Source: an uncultured Oscillospiraceae bacterium (GTDB lineage: Bacteria; Bacillota; Clostridia; Oscillospirales; Ruminococcaceae). From it: a stretch of 64,000 nucleotides of DNA. The translations under genes were made by a program, and so were the position numbers. Positions 1 to 8,473 of the stretch are shown piece after piece. The stretch is from assembly GCA_900542145.1 (NCBI GenBank), contig UQMF01000003.1:62001-126000 (forward strand). The letters run 5' to 3'. Position 1 is the stretch's first letter. Each line of letters starts with the position of its first letter. The notes under the pieces are model-generated. The model was given only the letters and a program-made list of their open reading frames with translations. It made no database searches and was not told where the DNA came from.

Positions 1-1239
1 CTGCTGACTGCCGGGCTGCTGACTGTTAGCTCAGCTGCGTATGGACAGTATTGCGAGGACATTTCCGCACGGGCTGCCGCCGGGGAATACTCCGGGCAGC
101 TGCGTGAAATAAGCACGCAGTTCGTGCATGCGCTTGAGCAGCAGGACTCCACATCAGAAGCGGAGGGCGCGGACATTCCCGGGCTGTATTCCGGACGTCT
201 GGAGATTTTCGGCAAATTCGCCGACTCCGTATCCTCGCAGGAGTATTCACTGGAATGCAGTCTTATAGACTACGACCTGCTGCTGAAAAAGTTGGAACTG
301 TACACAGACCGCTATTCCGCCCTTAAAGCGACCTCGGAGGAAAAGGCGCGCATGTACCTTGTCGGCGAATGCACCAGGCAGGAATCCGAGAAAGCGGAAA
401 AGCAGCGCAGCGACATGTACTACGAGATACAGAGCTTGCTGTTTGAGATAAGCTCGCTCAAATCCTCCATTGAGGAAATCACCGGGGAAACGCTCCGTTC
501 GGATTTCGATTTCGACAGCCTTTATCTGATTACAGACGCGCTGAAGTTGGTTCCGGAGGAACTTTCCGTCTGGGGCGTTTCCGGGTCTGTATGTGCAGTG
601 GACGGCGCTGAATTTCCAGAAGCTGAACAGGACGTGACTACAGAATATAACGCTGCGGTTAAAGCGTATTACTCACTGGGAGAGGCGCTGAGAACCTACG
701 TTGACGCGGCAGGCAACTATGACCGTATCGCTGATGAATTCCGCTGTGGAGCCGCCACGGAATCTCAGCTGGTGTCCAGCAGGACGGCTTTTGAGGACGC
801 CAGATACGAAGCCCTCGTCCGTAAGGGAGAATACGCAAAGACCCTGCTGGTTCTCGATGAAGTCAGCGGAGGTAAGCTCTCCGGCTGCACCGTCGGCAGC
901 GGACTGACCGCCGCACTGTCCGAATCGCTCCCGGAGGAGTTACGCGGAAAGGGCACATGGCTGGTGCGGAGGAACGGCGATGAAGTGCGGCTTTATGTCG
1001 TGCGGCTGCCGTTCGATTACGACCCGGAGAAGGATTCCGTGGAAGTGCAGGTGAGCTATTCCGGAGTGACCCTTTACAGCGGAATTCTCGGAGGGAGCCT
1101 GGATTTCCGATCCCCGGCGGTTGTGCAGGGTGATTCCCGTGCCGTGGTGGAATTCCGGAAGAACGGGAAATCCGCCGGAAGCTACGCTATAGATATCTAT
1201 TCGCCGTTTGGTGAATTCCTGGAGGGACAAAATGACTGA
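1..1239 (+). CDS. TolC-like helical exported protein (5' end missing)
   Basis: The frame is open from base 1, so the start lies outside the window; 412 residues are visible. The first residues are hydrophobic and end in Ser-Ala-Ala, consistent with the end of a signal peptide or membrane anchor. Two long helical stretches follow (about residues 85-165 and 220-295). Each resembles the repeat of outer-membrane-efflux (TolC) proteins: a long helix, a Gly-x-x-[TS] turn, a second helix and a Gly-rich close (TGETL, SGGKL). The last ~110 residues look beta-rich. The stop overlaps the start of the DUF4255 gene by 8 bases, so the two are co-transcribed. A TolC-like fold in a Gram-positive beside injection-system genes suggests a structural or envelope role, but that is inference and the family call is moderate. 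It could instead be another coiled-coil eCIS accessory protein. Confidence 0.5.
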   Translation: MLTAGLLTVSSAAYGQYCEDISARAAAGEYSGQLREISTQFVHALEQQDSTSEAEGADIPGLYSGRLEIFGKFADSVSSQEYSLECSLIDYDLLLKKLELYTDRYSALKATSEEKARMYLVGECTRQESEKAEKQRSDMYYEIQSLLFEISSLKSSIEEITGETLRSDFDFDSLYLITDALKLVPEELSVWGVSGSVCAVDGAEFPEAEQDVTTEYNAAVKAYYSLGEALRTYVDAAGNYDRIADEFRCGAATESQLVSSRTAFEDARYEALVRKGEYAKTLLVLDEVSGGKLSGCTVGSGLTAALSESLPEELRGKGTWLVRRNGDEVRLYVVRLPFDYDPEKDSVEVQVSYSGVTLYSGILGGSLDFRSPAVVQGDSRAVVEFRKNGKSAGSYAIDIYSPFGEFLEGQND

Positions 1240-1834
1240 ATATACCGCGATCTATGAAGCAGGTGAATCGCTTGCTGAGCTTCTGCGAAGCAAGCTCACT
1301 CCGGAGCCTGTCGCAAAAAGGGAGAACATCGGACTGTGCGAGCCGCAGTCCCCGGAGGATTTCCAGCTGACGATATGGATATACAACGTGGAAACGATAA
1401 AGGACACCGGATCCCGTACTGGATTCAAGCCGGACCCGGACGATCCGCAGATGGAGCGTTTCGCACCGATGCAGGTAAAGCTGCATGTGCTGATATCCGC
1501 GCATTCAAAGGCACCGGCGATACAGAAATGCGCGGACGAATACCGCATTCTGGGGAGGGCAATGCAGGTTATAAAGGACATGCCGTCAATTCCGCCGGAG
1601 TACCTTACAGGTTCGCTGAAGGAGCAGACCGAGCCGGTCCTGCTGGAGATAATGAACCTCAACGGCGAGGAACTTTCCCGGGTGTGGAACAATTCCAGCA
1701 AGACGATACGACCGTCCTTCGGCGTGGATATTTCGCAGGTGTTCATAGGCTCCACACGCACCCGTGCAGCTGCTCCGCGTATCACCAGGGCACAGTTTGA
1801 TACTGATCCGACGGTCAGCAGAAAGGGAAAATAA
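1232..1834 (+). CDS. DUF4255 / Pvc16-like tail-completion protein of eCIS
   Basis: This 200-residue protein matches the DUF4255 (Pvc16 N-terminal) family. Landmarks are the early stretch ending in LTIWIYNVE, the LHVLISAHS strand, the YRILGRAMQVIKD helix and a final FGVDISQVFIG strand where the family usually has a conserved Trp-x-x-Leu region. In Photorhabdus virulence cassettes and antifeeding prophage, the Pvc16/Afp16 protein caps the sheath-tube end and sets tail length. That is family knowledge and is not shown here. The start at 1232 is chosen over an upstream TTG because GGAGGG lies 5-10 bases before it. It overlaps the preceding stop and ends one base before the next start, so this is one operon. 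The other structural genes (sheath, tube, baseplate, AAA ATPase) would be expected upstream of the window. Confidence 0.8.
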   Translation: MTEYTAIYEAGESLAELLRSKLTPEPVAKRENIGLCEPQSPEDFQLTIWIYNVETIKDTGSRTGFKPDPDDPQMERFAPMQVKLHVLISAHSKAPAIQKCADEYRILGRAMQVIKDMPSIPPEYLTGSLKEQTEPVLLEIMNLNGEELSRVWNNSSKTIRPSFGVDISQVFIGSTRTRAAAPRITRAQFDTDPTVSRKGK

Positions 1835-1835
1835 T

Positions 1836-2600
1836 ATGGTCATAAAACGACTTTCCTGCGTGTTCCGCCTGAGTGACGGCTGTATGAGCAGACTGCTTAC
1901 CGGGAGCGAAGCTTCGTTCCTCGTCGATGGAATCGCACGCCGGCATGAGTTCAAGCCCGGTGGCTACTTTGTATTGACCGACCTCACGGAGGGAGATCAC
2001 GAAATAGAGATAACGGCGGCAGGCTATCAGCCGGAGCATATCAGCTTAAATGTTGATTACGGCGTCGATGGAGTCCATGTCCGGAATATTGCGCTTAATC
2101 CCTCGGACTGCCACCCGGCAGCCGGGAGATATCCGGCGGTCTGCGGAATCGCCCCGGGGGTGGAATCCCTGGCGCTGGTGCGGCCGGTTGGACATATGAG
2201 GGTAGCTGAGGAACGCTCCGAAAAGGGCGCGGTGGAGATCCGCATGTTCTCCGAGGGAAAAACTCCGGCAATGCCGCTGGAATTCCTGCTTGGAAAGGGT
2301 GCCACGGCGGAATTCGTCACCTTTACCGGCGGCAGCGGCGGAGTGTACCAGACCGCATTTCCGATGAAGCATTCCCACAGCCGTTCGGAAACCGCGCAGC
2401 CGCTGATAAGGCTGAACTGCTCCGCCGACGGAGGATTCTACCTGTTGTTGCCGGGAATATTCTGTCCTGATATTTCCACGGGAATGATCACCCTGCGGTT
2501 TGCCGCGCTGAAAAAGGGGAAGCCCGTGTATTCCACTGTCAGTATTCCTTCTGCTGGAAAGAATGATGTTGGAACGCTTAAATTCAAGGAGGAAAAATAA
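1836..2600 (+). CDS. eCIS-locus protein with N-terminal PEGA/carboxypeptidase-regulatory-like domain
   Basis: The protein has 254 residues and no signal peptide. Residues 1-90 have the pattern of a PEGA or carboxypeptidase-regulatory-like beta sandwich: FLVDGIARRHEFKPGGYFVL, then a strand with DLTEGDHEIEITAAGYQ, then a closing strand. The remaining ~160 residues are beta-rich with no family recognised. The start at 1836 follows an AAAGGG motif, and the stop overlaps the PAAR-like gene start by one base. Its place between the tail cap and the PAAR-like gene suggests a structural or surface-binding component of the injection particle. That role is inferred from position only. Confidence 0.5.
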   Translation: MVIKRLSCVFRLSDGCMSRLLTGSEASFLVDGIARRHEFKPGGYFVLTDLTEGDHEIEITAAGYQPEHISLNVDYGVDGVHVRNIALNPSDCHPAAGRYPAVCGIAPGVESLALVRPVGHMRVAEERSEKGAVEIRMFSEGKTPAMPLEFLLGKGATAEFVTFTGGSGGVYQTAFPMKHSHSRSETAQPLIRLNCSADGGFYLLLPGIFCPDISTGMITLRFAALKKGKPVYSTVSIPSAGKNDVGTLKFKEEK

Positions 2601-2983
2601 TGGCTAATCCAGCGGTGAACACAGCCGTATGCCAGTGTACTTTTGGCGCAGCGCCGGCGCCGCTTACCGTGACCTCCCAGAATACGGTGACCGGCTGCAA
2701 TATGCCCGTGGCAACGATAATGGATATACCCAAGCCGCCAATGACTTTCGGCATGTGCAGCAGCCTTGCGAATCCTACGGTGGCAAGCGCCACCGCCGCA
2801 GCGATGGGAGTGCTCACTCCAATGCCCTGCGTGCCTGCCTGCGCTGCTCCGTGGGCGCCGGGGGCGCCGACTGTGCTCGTGTGCGGAAAGCCGCTGCTGA
2901 ACAACACCAGCAAGTGCATGTGCAGCTGGGGCGGAGTGATATCGGTGACCGCAACTCCGGCAGTGACGATAAATGTACCATGA
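2600..2983 (+). CDS. DUF4280 PAAR-like spike-tip protein
   Basis: At 127 residues this matches the DUF4280 family. Features are an early Cys-x-Cys (VCQCTFG), the central PxxxFGMCSSLANP region, a PCVPACAAPW Cys/Pro cluster, and a late CMCSWGG followed by a valine-rich strand. DUF4280 proteins are PAAR-like and are thought to sharpen the spike of contractile injection systems. The Cys pairs could bind a metal at the tip. The start follows AAGGAGG and overlaps the previous stop. Its presence, with DUF4255 and DUF4157 nearby, is the main support for calling this an eCIS locus rather than a phage remnant. Confidence 0.82.
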   Translation: MANPAVNTAVCQCTFGAAPAPLTVTSQNTVTGCNMPVATIMDIPKPPMTFGMCSSLANPTVASATAAAMGVLTPMPCVPACAAPWAPGAPTVLVCGKPLLNNTSKCMCSWGGVISVTATPAVTINVP

Positions 2984-2995
2984 TGGGGTGAGAGA

Positions 2996-4102
2996 ATGAA
3001 CAAGCTGAAATTCCTGCTGACGATTCTGATGGCGGCGCTTATCGCATTTGCCGCACAGAGGGCGTACTATGTCAGAATGCAGATGATCGGCAGTATTTAC
3101 AGCGATATCATATTCACGCGCCTGGCGGTGGAATCCCAGGAATACACCCGGCAGATTGAATACGGCGTGAAGAACGGGAAAAGCCTGGAAAACTTCTATA
3201 ACATAGAATCAGTGCTTGCCGGGGTGCGCCGATGCTTTTCCTACACCAACGGCGCGTATATATTCTCGGAGGACCACCGCCTGCTGTATCAGCTGTCGGA
3301 CAGCGAGGATACGGTAACGCGGTTCAGCGTCGCAGATTTCTCGGACGGCAGGGTGTATTCCGTTTACGACGATACGACGGGCGGCAGATATATCCTGACA
3401 TTGCCTATATTCGGCAGGGATAACGATGTTTGCGGATACATGGTGCTGGATATCAGCCGCAGCGCCGTTGACAACAAGCTGGAGGATTACCGCAGCGAGT
3501 ATATGATACAGTCGGCTGTTACCGGGGTTATCTGCTGGCTTGCAGGGACGGTGCTGATGATACACATGTGCCGCTTCAGAAAGAAACTGATGCGCCAGGG
3601 AATGACCGTGATATCCGCGGCGGTATGCGCGCAGGTGGCGCTGGACGGGGCGCTGAGCATATACAAGTTCAGCGTTACCCTGGAGGGACTGATACAGCAG
3701 TCGGTGTCCAAGATCACGATGTCGCTCCAGAACGACCTTGACACGGTGAATGAAAAGGGAGTCGCGCTCAGCCGCATATACGACCTGAACAGCTGGCTGA
3801 TGGAAAATTACAGAGATATACCCTTCATAGATAATCTTATCTACGACCGGAATTACAGGATAACCGCAGTGATTTCAGAGGATTACATCAACGAAAGGAC
3901 ATGGAGCTACGCCTGGGCAATGGTGCTGACGCTGCTTATGTGTATTGCGTCTGGAGTCGTTCTGACAATTGCCGTGGCAGGCATTGAGAAAATAACATAT
4001 TATTTCAGGGGGAAAAGAATAAATGGACACAACGAGAGCACTGGAAAAACTGAACCGCCGGAGAAAGCAGAACTCATTTCTGATACATACGCTGGAAAAT
4101 GA
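2996..4102 (+). CDS. Membrane sensor protein with two extracytoplasmic domains
   Basis: The 368-residue protein begins with a membrane helix (about 5-24), then an extracytoplasmic segment of ~150 residues, then two helices (about 178-197 and 203-222). A second outside segment follows, then a helix near 312-335 and a short charged tail. The outside segments look like Cache/PAS-type ligand sensors. There is no kinase, cyclase, methyl-accepting or other output domain. The same layout, and recognisable sequence (IEYGVKNGKSLENFY here, IENSIRNGKQIERFY there), forms the first half of the MFS fusion at 5985-8435. The gene starts after a GGGGTGAGAG ribosome site and its 3' end overlaps the acetyltransferase gene by 80 bases. 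I infer a ligand-sensing membrane partner of the binding protein and MFS gene downstream. Confidence 0.6.
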   Translation: MNKLKFLLTILMAALIAFAAQRAYYVRMQMIGSIYSDIIFTRLAVESQEYTRQIEYGVKNGKSLENFYNIESVLAGVRRCFSYTNGAYIFSEDHRLLYQLSDSEDTVTRFSVADFSDGRVYSVYDDTTGGRYILTLPIFGRDNDVCGYMVLDISRSAVDNKLEDYRSEYMIQSAVTGVICWLAGTVLMIHMCRFRKKLMRQGMTVISAAVCAQVALDGALSIYKFSVTLEGLIQQSVSKITMSLQNDLDTVNEKGVALSRIYDLNSWLMENYRDIPFIDNLIYDRNYRITAVISEDYINERTWSYAWAMVLTLLMCIASGVVLTIAVAGIEKITYYFRGKRINGHNESTGKTEPPEKAELISDTYAGK

Positions 4103-4745
4103 CAGCGGCGCGGAGTGCTATTTCAGCGGAGATTCAGCCGCAGTGCTGGAGCGCAACACAGGATACTGGCTTTTCAGCCTTAACAGCCAGGGGGATTTCA
4201 CGAGCCTGCTTCGGAAGATAGACCGTGAAATCGGAACGATTTATGTTAACGGCTGTAGATATCTGGACGAAATCCGGAGCAATATCGGCACAGCGGAGGC
4301 GCAGGAGTACGTCCAGTATGTGCTGGAATCTGCGGAATACAAGCCGGATCCGGAGGCGGTGAATCCGGAGGTGACGGTGGTTCCCCTGGATCATTCCTGG
4401 GTGGATTTCATACTCACCCTGTATAAAAGCCCGGAGTTCGGCTATGCGGAGTATATCAGAGCCTGCATTGACGCCCACCCGGGATTCGGCGCGCTGGTAA
4501 ACGGCGAGCGCGTAGGATACGTCATGATACACATGGACGGCGAGATAGGCTCCATGGTGATCTCTGAAAAGGCGCGCGGTAAGGGAATAGGCCGCACTCT
4601 CATGCAGCACATCACTCCGGAATACGCACAGGAGGGCAGTATCGGCTGCGGATTCGTCCTGCCGGAAAACCATTGTTCTCAGAAGATGATGGTAAATTCC
4701 TGCTTTACGGCGCTAGAGGACAATGTAATGTGGATATATCACTGA
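4023..4745 (+). CDS. GNAT-family N-acetyltransferase
   Basis: The 240-residue protein has a C-terminal GNAT fold (about residues 115-240). The acetyl-CoA pyrophosphate-binding motif is visible as IGSMVISEKARGKGIGRTLM, containing the Arg/Gly-x-Gly-x-Gly turn. The first ~110 residues form a separate domain of unknown type. The substrate cannot be deduced. The gene overlaps the end of the sensor gene by 80 bases and ends 14 bases before the lipoprotein gene, so it is probably translationally coupled to both. Acetyltransferases of small molecules or proteins both fit, and a role in modifying a signal or a module partner is only a guess. Confidence 0.75.
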   Translation: MDTTRALEKLNRRRKQNSFLIHTLENDSGAECYFSGDSAAVLERNTGYWLFSLNSQGDFTSLLRKIDREIGTIYVNGCRYLDEIRSNIGTAEAQEYVQYVLESAEYKPDPEAVNPEVTVVPLDHSWVDFILTLYKSPEFGYAEYIRACIDAHPGFGALVNGERVGYVMIHMDGEIGSMVISEKARGKGIGRTLMQHITPEYAQEGSIGCGFVLPENHCSQKMMVNSCFTALEDNVMWIYH

Positions 4746-4759
4746 AAGGAACGATCAAC

Positions 4760-5968
4760 ATGAAATCAATTCTAAGGCGGTTCGCAGTACTTATACTGTC
4801 GGTGGGAATGCTGCTTCTCTGCGGCTGCGAAATAACCACGGCGCAGGGCGGTGAGGTGGTGGAGGCGCAGGTCAACACCGGCGACAAGGAATCTTCCATC
4901 AACCGCGCATACAAGCCAATAAAGAAGCCGGGCGGCGGGAAGTTCACGCTTGCCTACGTCGATATCGACCCGTATAACGAAACGTTCCGCATGTTGTATT
5001 ACGTTATCGAGAGCCTTAAGGACGACGGCTGGATAAATTACGACGCGCTCCCGTTCGACCCGGAAACGGATTCCGATTCCCTTGCGCTGATGGACTGGCT
5101 TGCAGACAATGCTGAAAGCGAGTACATGGCATTTGATAAGACGGCGCACTATTACACGACGGTCAGCACCGAGGATGAGATCCGTGAGAGCCTGCGCCAG
5201 CACATCGAGGTGAACAAGGATATTGACGCTGTATTGACGATGGGTACATCTCCATCGCTGATGGTGGAAGAATTCGGCTTTGATATTCCGCTGCTGATGT
5301 ACGCGGTTTCCGACCCGATAGGCTCCGGGCTGATAGAATCGGCGGAGGATTCCGGCAATGAAAATTACTGGGCGCATGTGGATTCATCGGCGTATTCCAG
5401 ACAAATGCAGTATTACTTTGACACGTTTGCGTTCAAGAATATCGGATCGGTTTACGGCGACGAAATAGTCTGCGCTCTGCCGGATTACCGCTCCGTAGCC
5501 AAGCAGAACGGATTTTCCATAACGGAATATCAGCTGAACCGCGAGAGCTTCGACCACGAGGAGGAGTACTACGACAGGCTGGCGGAAATTTACCGCAGGA
5601 TGGTGTCCGAGGACAAGGTGGACGCTTATATCCTGAATACGGACGTTATTCCGTCCTCCGAAAAGGCGGCGGAAATGATGAAGGTATTTTTCGACGCCAA
5701 CATTCCCGTGGTCGCGCAGGTAGGCTCTGCATATGTAAAGAGCGGCGCGGCGGTGATGATAGTCGATCCGCGCGACGCCGTAGGTACCGGTCCGTTCGTG
5801 TCGAATATTATCGGCTCGGTGTTCAATGGCAGTAAGCCCGGCGACCTTGAACAGGAGTATGTCAGCTCACCGTTCCTGACGCTGAACCTTGACGTGGCAG
5901 ATGAAATAGAATTCAAACCGTCATTCGAAATGCTGATAGCGTGCGAAAAGATAATCTGCGAGCAGTGA
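4760..5968 (+). CDS. ABC_sub_bind-type substrate-binding lipoprotein
   Basis: The protein has 402 residues with a lipoprotein signal ending in the lipobox LLCGC (lipidated Cys near residue 18). The mature part matches the periplasmic-binding fold of the ABC_sub_bind family (PF04392, TrpX-like). Visible elements are the first strand KFTLAYVDID, AVLTMGTSPSLM, the PLLMYAVSDPIGSGL hinge segment, AYILNTDVIPSS, and IPVVAQVGSAYVKSGA near the C-terminus. No ABC permease or ATPase gene is nearby. The flanking genes encode a sensor protein and a sensor-MFS fusion, so it more likely delivers a ligand to these than to a classical ABC importer (inference). The start at 4760 follows GAAAGGA. Confidence 0.8.
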   Translation: MKSILRRFAVLILSVGMLLLCGCEITTAQGGEVVEAQVNTGDKESSINRAYKPIKKPGGGKFTLAYVDIDPYNETFRMLYYVIESLKDDGWINYDALPFDPETDSDSLALMDWLADNAESEYMAFDKTAHYYTTVSTEDEIRESLRQHIEVNKDIDAVLTMGTSPSLMVEEFGFDIPLLMYAVSDPIGSGLIESAEDSGNENYWAHVDSSAYSRQMQYYFDTFAFKNIGSVYGDEIVCALPDYRSVAKQNGFSITEYQLNRESFDHEEEYYDRLAEIYRRMVSEDKVDAYILNTDVIPSSEKAAEMMKVFFDANIPVVAQVGSAYVKSGAAVMIVDPRDAVGTGPFVSNIIGSVFNGSKPGDLEQEYVSSPFLTLNLDVADEIEFKPSFEMLIACEKIICEQ

Positions 5969-5984
5969 CGGGGGAGGAGATCTG

Positions 5985-8435
5985 ATGATCCGCAAAGAAA
6001 AAAAGGCAAGCAAAAAGATATGGATACTGTCGGTGTTCACTGTGTTCATCGCTATTGCGATGTCGTTCGTGTCATGGCTGATTTATGCGGTATTCTCCCA
6101 GAGCTACCGTGAGATCAAGCAGCAGTATTACGGTGTGGTATCCCGGCAGATCGTGGAGGATATCGAGAACTCTATCCGAAACGGAAAGCAGATAGAACGC
6201 TTTTACGGCATGGATAAGGTGCTCGGGGATATGCTCGGTCTGATAAGCACGGAGCAGGTCCCTATCAACACTGCCATAACGGATATCAACGGCAGCGTGC
6301 TCTATAATTCCTACTCCGACAGCGACAGGAAAGAGGAGTACAACGCGCTGCTGCTTAACGAGAACGTGATGTACAACATCAGTTTTGACGGCGAAGGCTC
6401 CTCGGCGTTCCGCATAGCCGACGCAGGGGAATACGAGGTCATGATACAGCCGATATACGACCGGGAGGGCAGCCAGATCGGCGCAATGACGCTGTTCTAC
6501 CGCCTGGCGGATATCGAGCAGGAGCTTCTGCCGCAGAAGCAGAGGAGCGACATGGTCACTATGGCGTGTATCGGCGCTACAATACTGCTACTGGTGATAT
6601 ATTTTGTTGTGCTGCCGCGCTCCATCTGCGAGGTCGGCAAAAACAGCGCACCGGATTCCGTGGAGGAACTCCGCAGAAAGCAGCACGAGAACAAGTTCCT
6701 TTTCGTTATCCCGGTGCTTGCCATAATGGTGGGACTGCTGGTGCAGTGCGTGATAGCCTACAATGAGTACCAGAAGCGGTACAAGGACGTGATGTTCGAG
6801 GGCGCGGTGGGAATTTCCTCCTACATAGGCGAGATAATCAACGACCTGTATGAAAAGGGCGTGGACTACGACCGCATGAACGGACTTCCGGAATACCTTG
6901 CCGTTAAGGTGGAGGATTCTCCGCTGCTGTGGAATGTAAGCGTTGTGAACGTCTATGCTGATACGTCGGATATTCTCACAAGGAGCAGCGAGTACAACGT
7001 GTCGCTGAAAATATCCGGTGATGATTCCCTCAATACGTTCATCAACGTGGAAATATCCAAGGAATACATCGACGAGAAAATGCTTGGAATGCTCCTGGTA
7101 TTCGCCGTGACCTTCGCAGTCGCGCTGATAATGATATTTGAGCTTCTGAAACTTCCGGACGCCATGTTCACCCGGATATCCAGGAACTTCCGGCAGTCGG
7201 AAACAGTCCAGGCTGGGGCGGTGGCTCCGGTGCTGCGGCTGGGCGCGTTCATTGCGTACACGGGAATGTACGTCGGGATTCCGTTTTCAAGCGTTCTGAT
7301 AACCCAGTGGAACAAATCCGTTCTGGGACTCCCGGTACCTTTTCTGGCGTCGATACCCATGACGGCGGAGCTGCTGGCAACAATGCTCTGTTCGCTGTTC
7401 CTGCTCCCGGTTTACCGGCGAATGGACCTGAAGCTGCTGTTCTCGGTTTCTGCGGTGATCTCGGCGCTGGCAAACGTGCTGTGCTTCTTCTCCGGCTCGC
7501 CGGAATCCCTCATACTGCTGCGTTTCATGTCCGGTATCGGATTTGCAGGTATCAAGTACTCACTCAACAGTATCGTGTCCCTTGGCTCCCTCACTCCGGA
7601 GAACACCACCAGCAACCTTGCGGCGCTCAATGCCGGACTTCTCGGAGGGATAACCTGCGGAGGCACCCTGGGCGCGGTTATTGCCAGCTCGGTAAACGTG
7701 CACACATCGTACCTCATCGCCGGAGTATTCATCTTCGCATTCGTCGTTGCGGTGCTTGCGCTTTCCCCCTGGAAGCTGTTCCGCAGCAACAACAAGGAGT
7801 CTGCCGGGAAGCAGTCCGGAAGCCGCCTCGGAGTATTCTCCCTTGTATTCAAGCCGGCTTTCCTGCGGTATATGGTGCTCGTTGCTATCCCGATGAATAT
7901 AGGGCTGATGTTCGTGGTTGCGTTTTTCCCGGGATTCGTGTCCTCTCTTGGTCTGCCGGATGTTACGACGTCCTATGGCTACCTTGTGAACGGACTGGTG
8001 GGAATTTACCTCGGTCCGGTGCTTCTGAAAGCACTATCCGGCAAGATCGGCAGGACAGCCTGCGTGGTGGTTTCCCTGGGACTTGCAGCCGTGTCCATAC
8101 TTATCCTGAACATCAATGCGCCGCTCGTTATCGTGCTCGTCAGCGTTGCGCTGCTGGGACTTTTCGATGGATTCGGGACTCCGGCGACGAGCGACTATTA
8201 CGTCAACATGCCGGCGGTCAGGGAAGCCGGCGTCAGCCAGGGACTTGCGGTCCTCAACGTTGTCGGGAGCATAGTCCAGACATTCAGCCCGGTGCTGTAT
8301 TCCGTTATCCTGGGAGGAGGACTTGCTGCAACGAACATATTGGGTATCGCATTTGCAGCGGCGGCGGTACTGTTCCTGCTTACTATCAGGGCGGATTCTG
8401 AGAAGAAAACAAAGGCGGCGAGCCATACCGGATAA
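5985..8435 (+). CDS. Two-sensor domain fused to MFS permease
   Basis: The protein has 816 residues. About 1-385 repeat the architecture of the protein at 2996-4102: helix 14-37, outside domain 38-185, helices near 187-207 and 233-255, a second outside domain, then a helix near 366-385. About 420-805 form a 12-helix major facilitator domain, with typical loops such as PVYRRMDLKLLF between helices and a symmetric second half. A transporter carrying its own extracytoplasmic ligand sensors suggests transport, or signalling through a transporter fold, controlled by an outside ligand. The lipoprotein encoded 17 bases upstream is the obvious ligand donor (inference). The start follows GGGGGAGGAG. 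Which solute moves, if any, is unknown. Confidence 0.72.
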   Translation: MIRKEKKASKKIWILSVFTVFIAIAMSFVSWLIYAVFSQSYREIKQQYYGVVSRQIVEDIENSIRNGKQIERFYGMDKVLGDMLGLISTEQVPINTAITDINGSVLYNSYSDSDRKEEYNALLLNENVMYNISFDGEGSSAFRIADAGEYEVMIQPIYDREGSQIGAMTLFYRLADIEQELLPQKQRSDMVTMACIGATILLLVIYFVVLPRSICEVGKNSAPDSVEELRRKQHENKFLFVIPVLAIMVGLLVQCVIAYNEYQKRYKDVMFEGAVGISSYIGEIINDLYEKGVDYDRMNGLPEYLAVKVEDSPLLWNVSVVNVYADTSDILTRSSEYNVSLKISGDDSLNTFINVEISKEYIDEKMLGMLLVFAVTFAVALIMIFELLKLPDAMFTRISRNFRQSETVQAGAVAPVLRLGAFIAYTGMYVGIPFSSVLITQWNKSVLGLPVPFLASIPMTAELLATMLCSLFLLPVYRRMDLKLLFSVSAVISALANVLCFFSGSPESLILLRFMSGIGFAGIKYSLNSIVSLGSLTPENTTSNLAALNAGLLGGITCGGTLGAVIASSVNVHTSYLIAGVFIFAFVVAVLALSPWKLFRSNNKESAGKQSGSRLGVFSLVFKPAFLRYMVLVAIPMNIGLMFVVAFFPGFVSSLGLPDVTTSYGYLVNGLVGIYLGPVLLKALSGKIGRTACVVVSLGLAAVSILILNINAPLVIVLVSVALLGLFDGFGTPATSDYYVNMPAVREAGVSQGLAVLNVVGSIVQTFSPVLYSVILGGGLAATNILGIAFAAAAVLFLLTIRADSEKKTKAASHTG

Positions 8436-8473
8436 TTCACGAGTGGCAGAAATAAACAATCGGAGGTGTCTAT

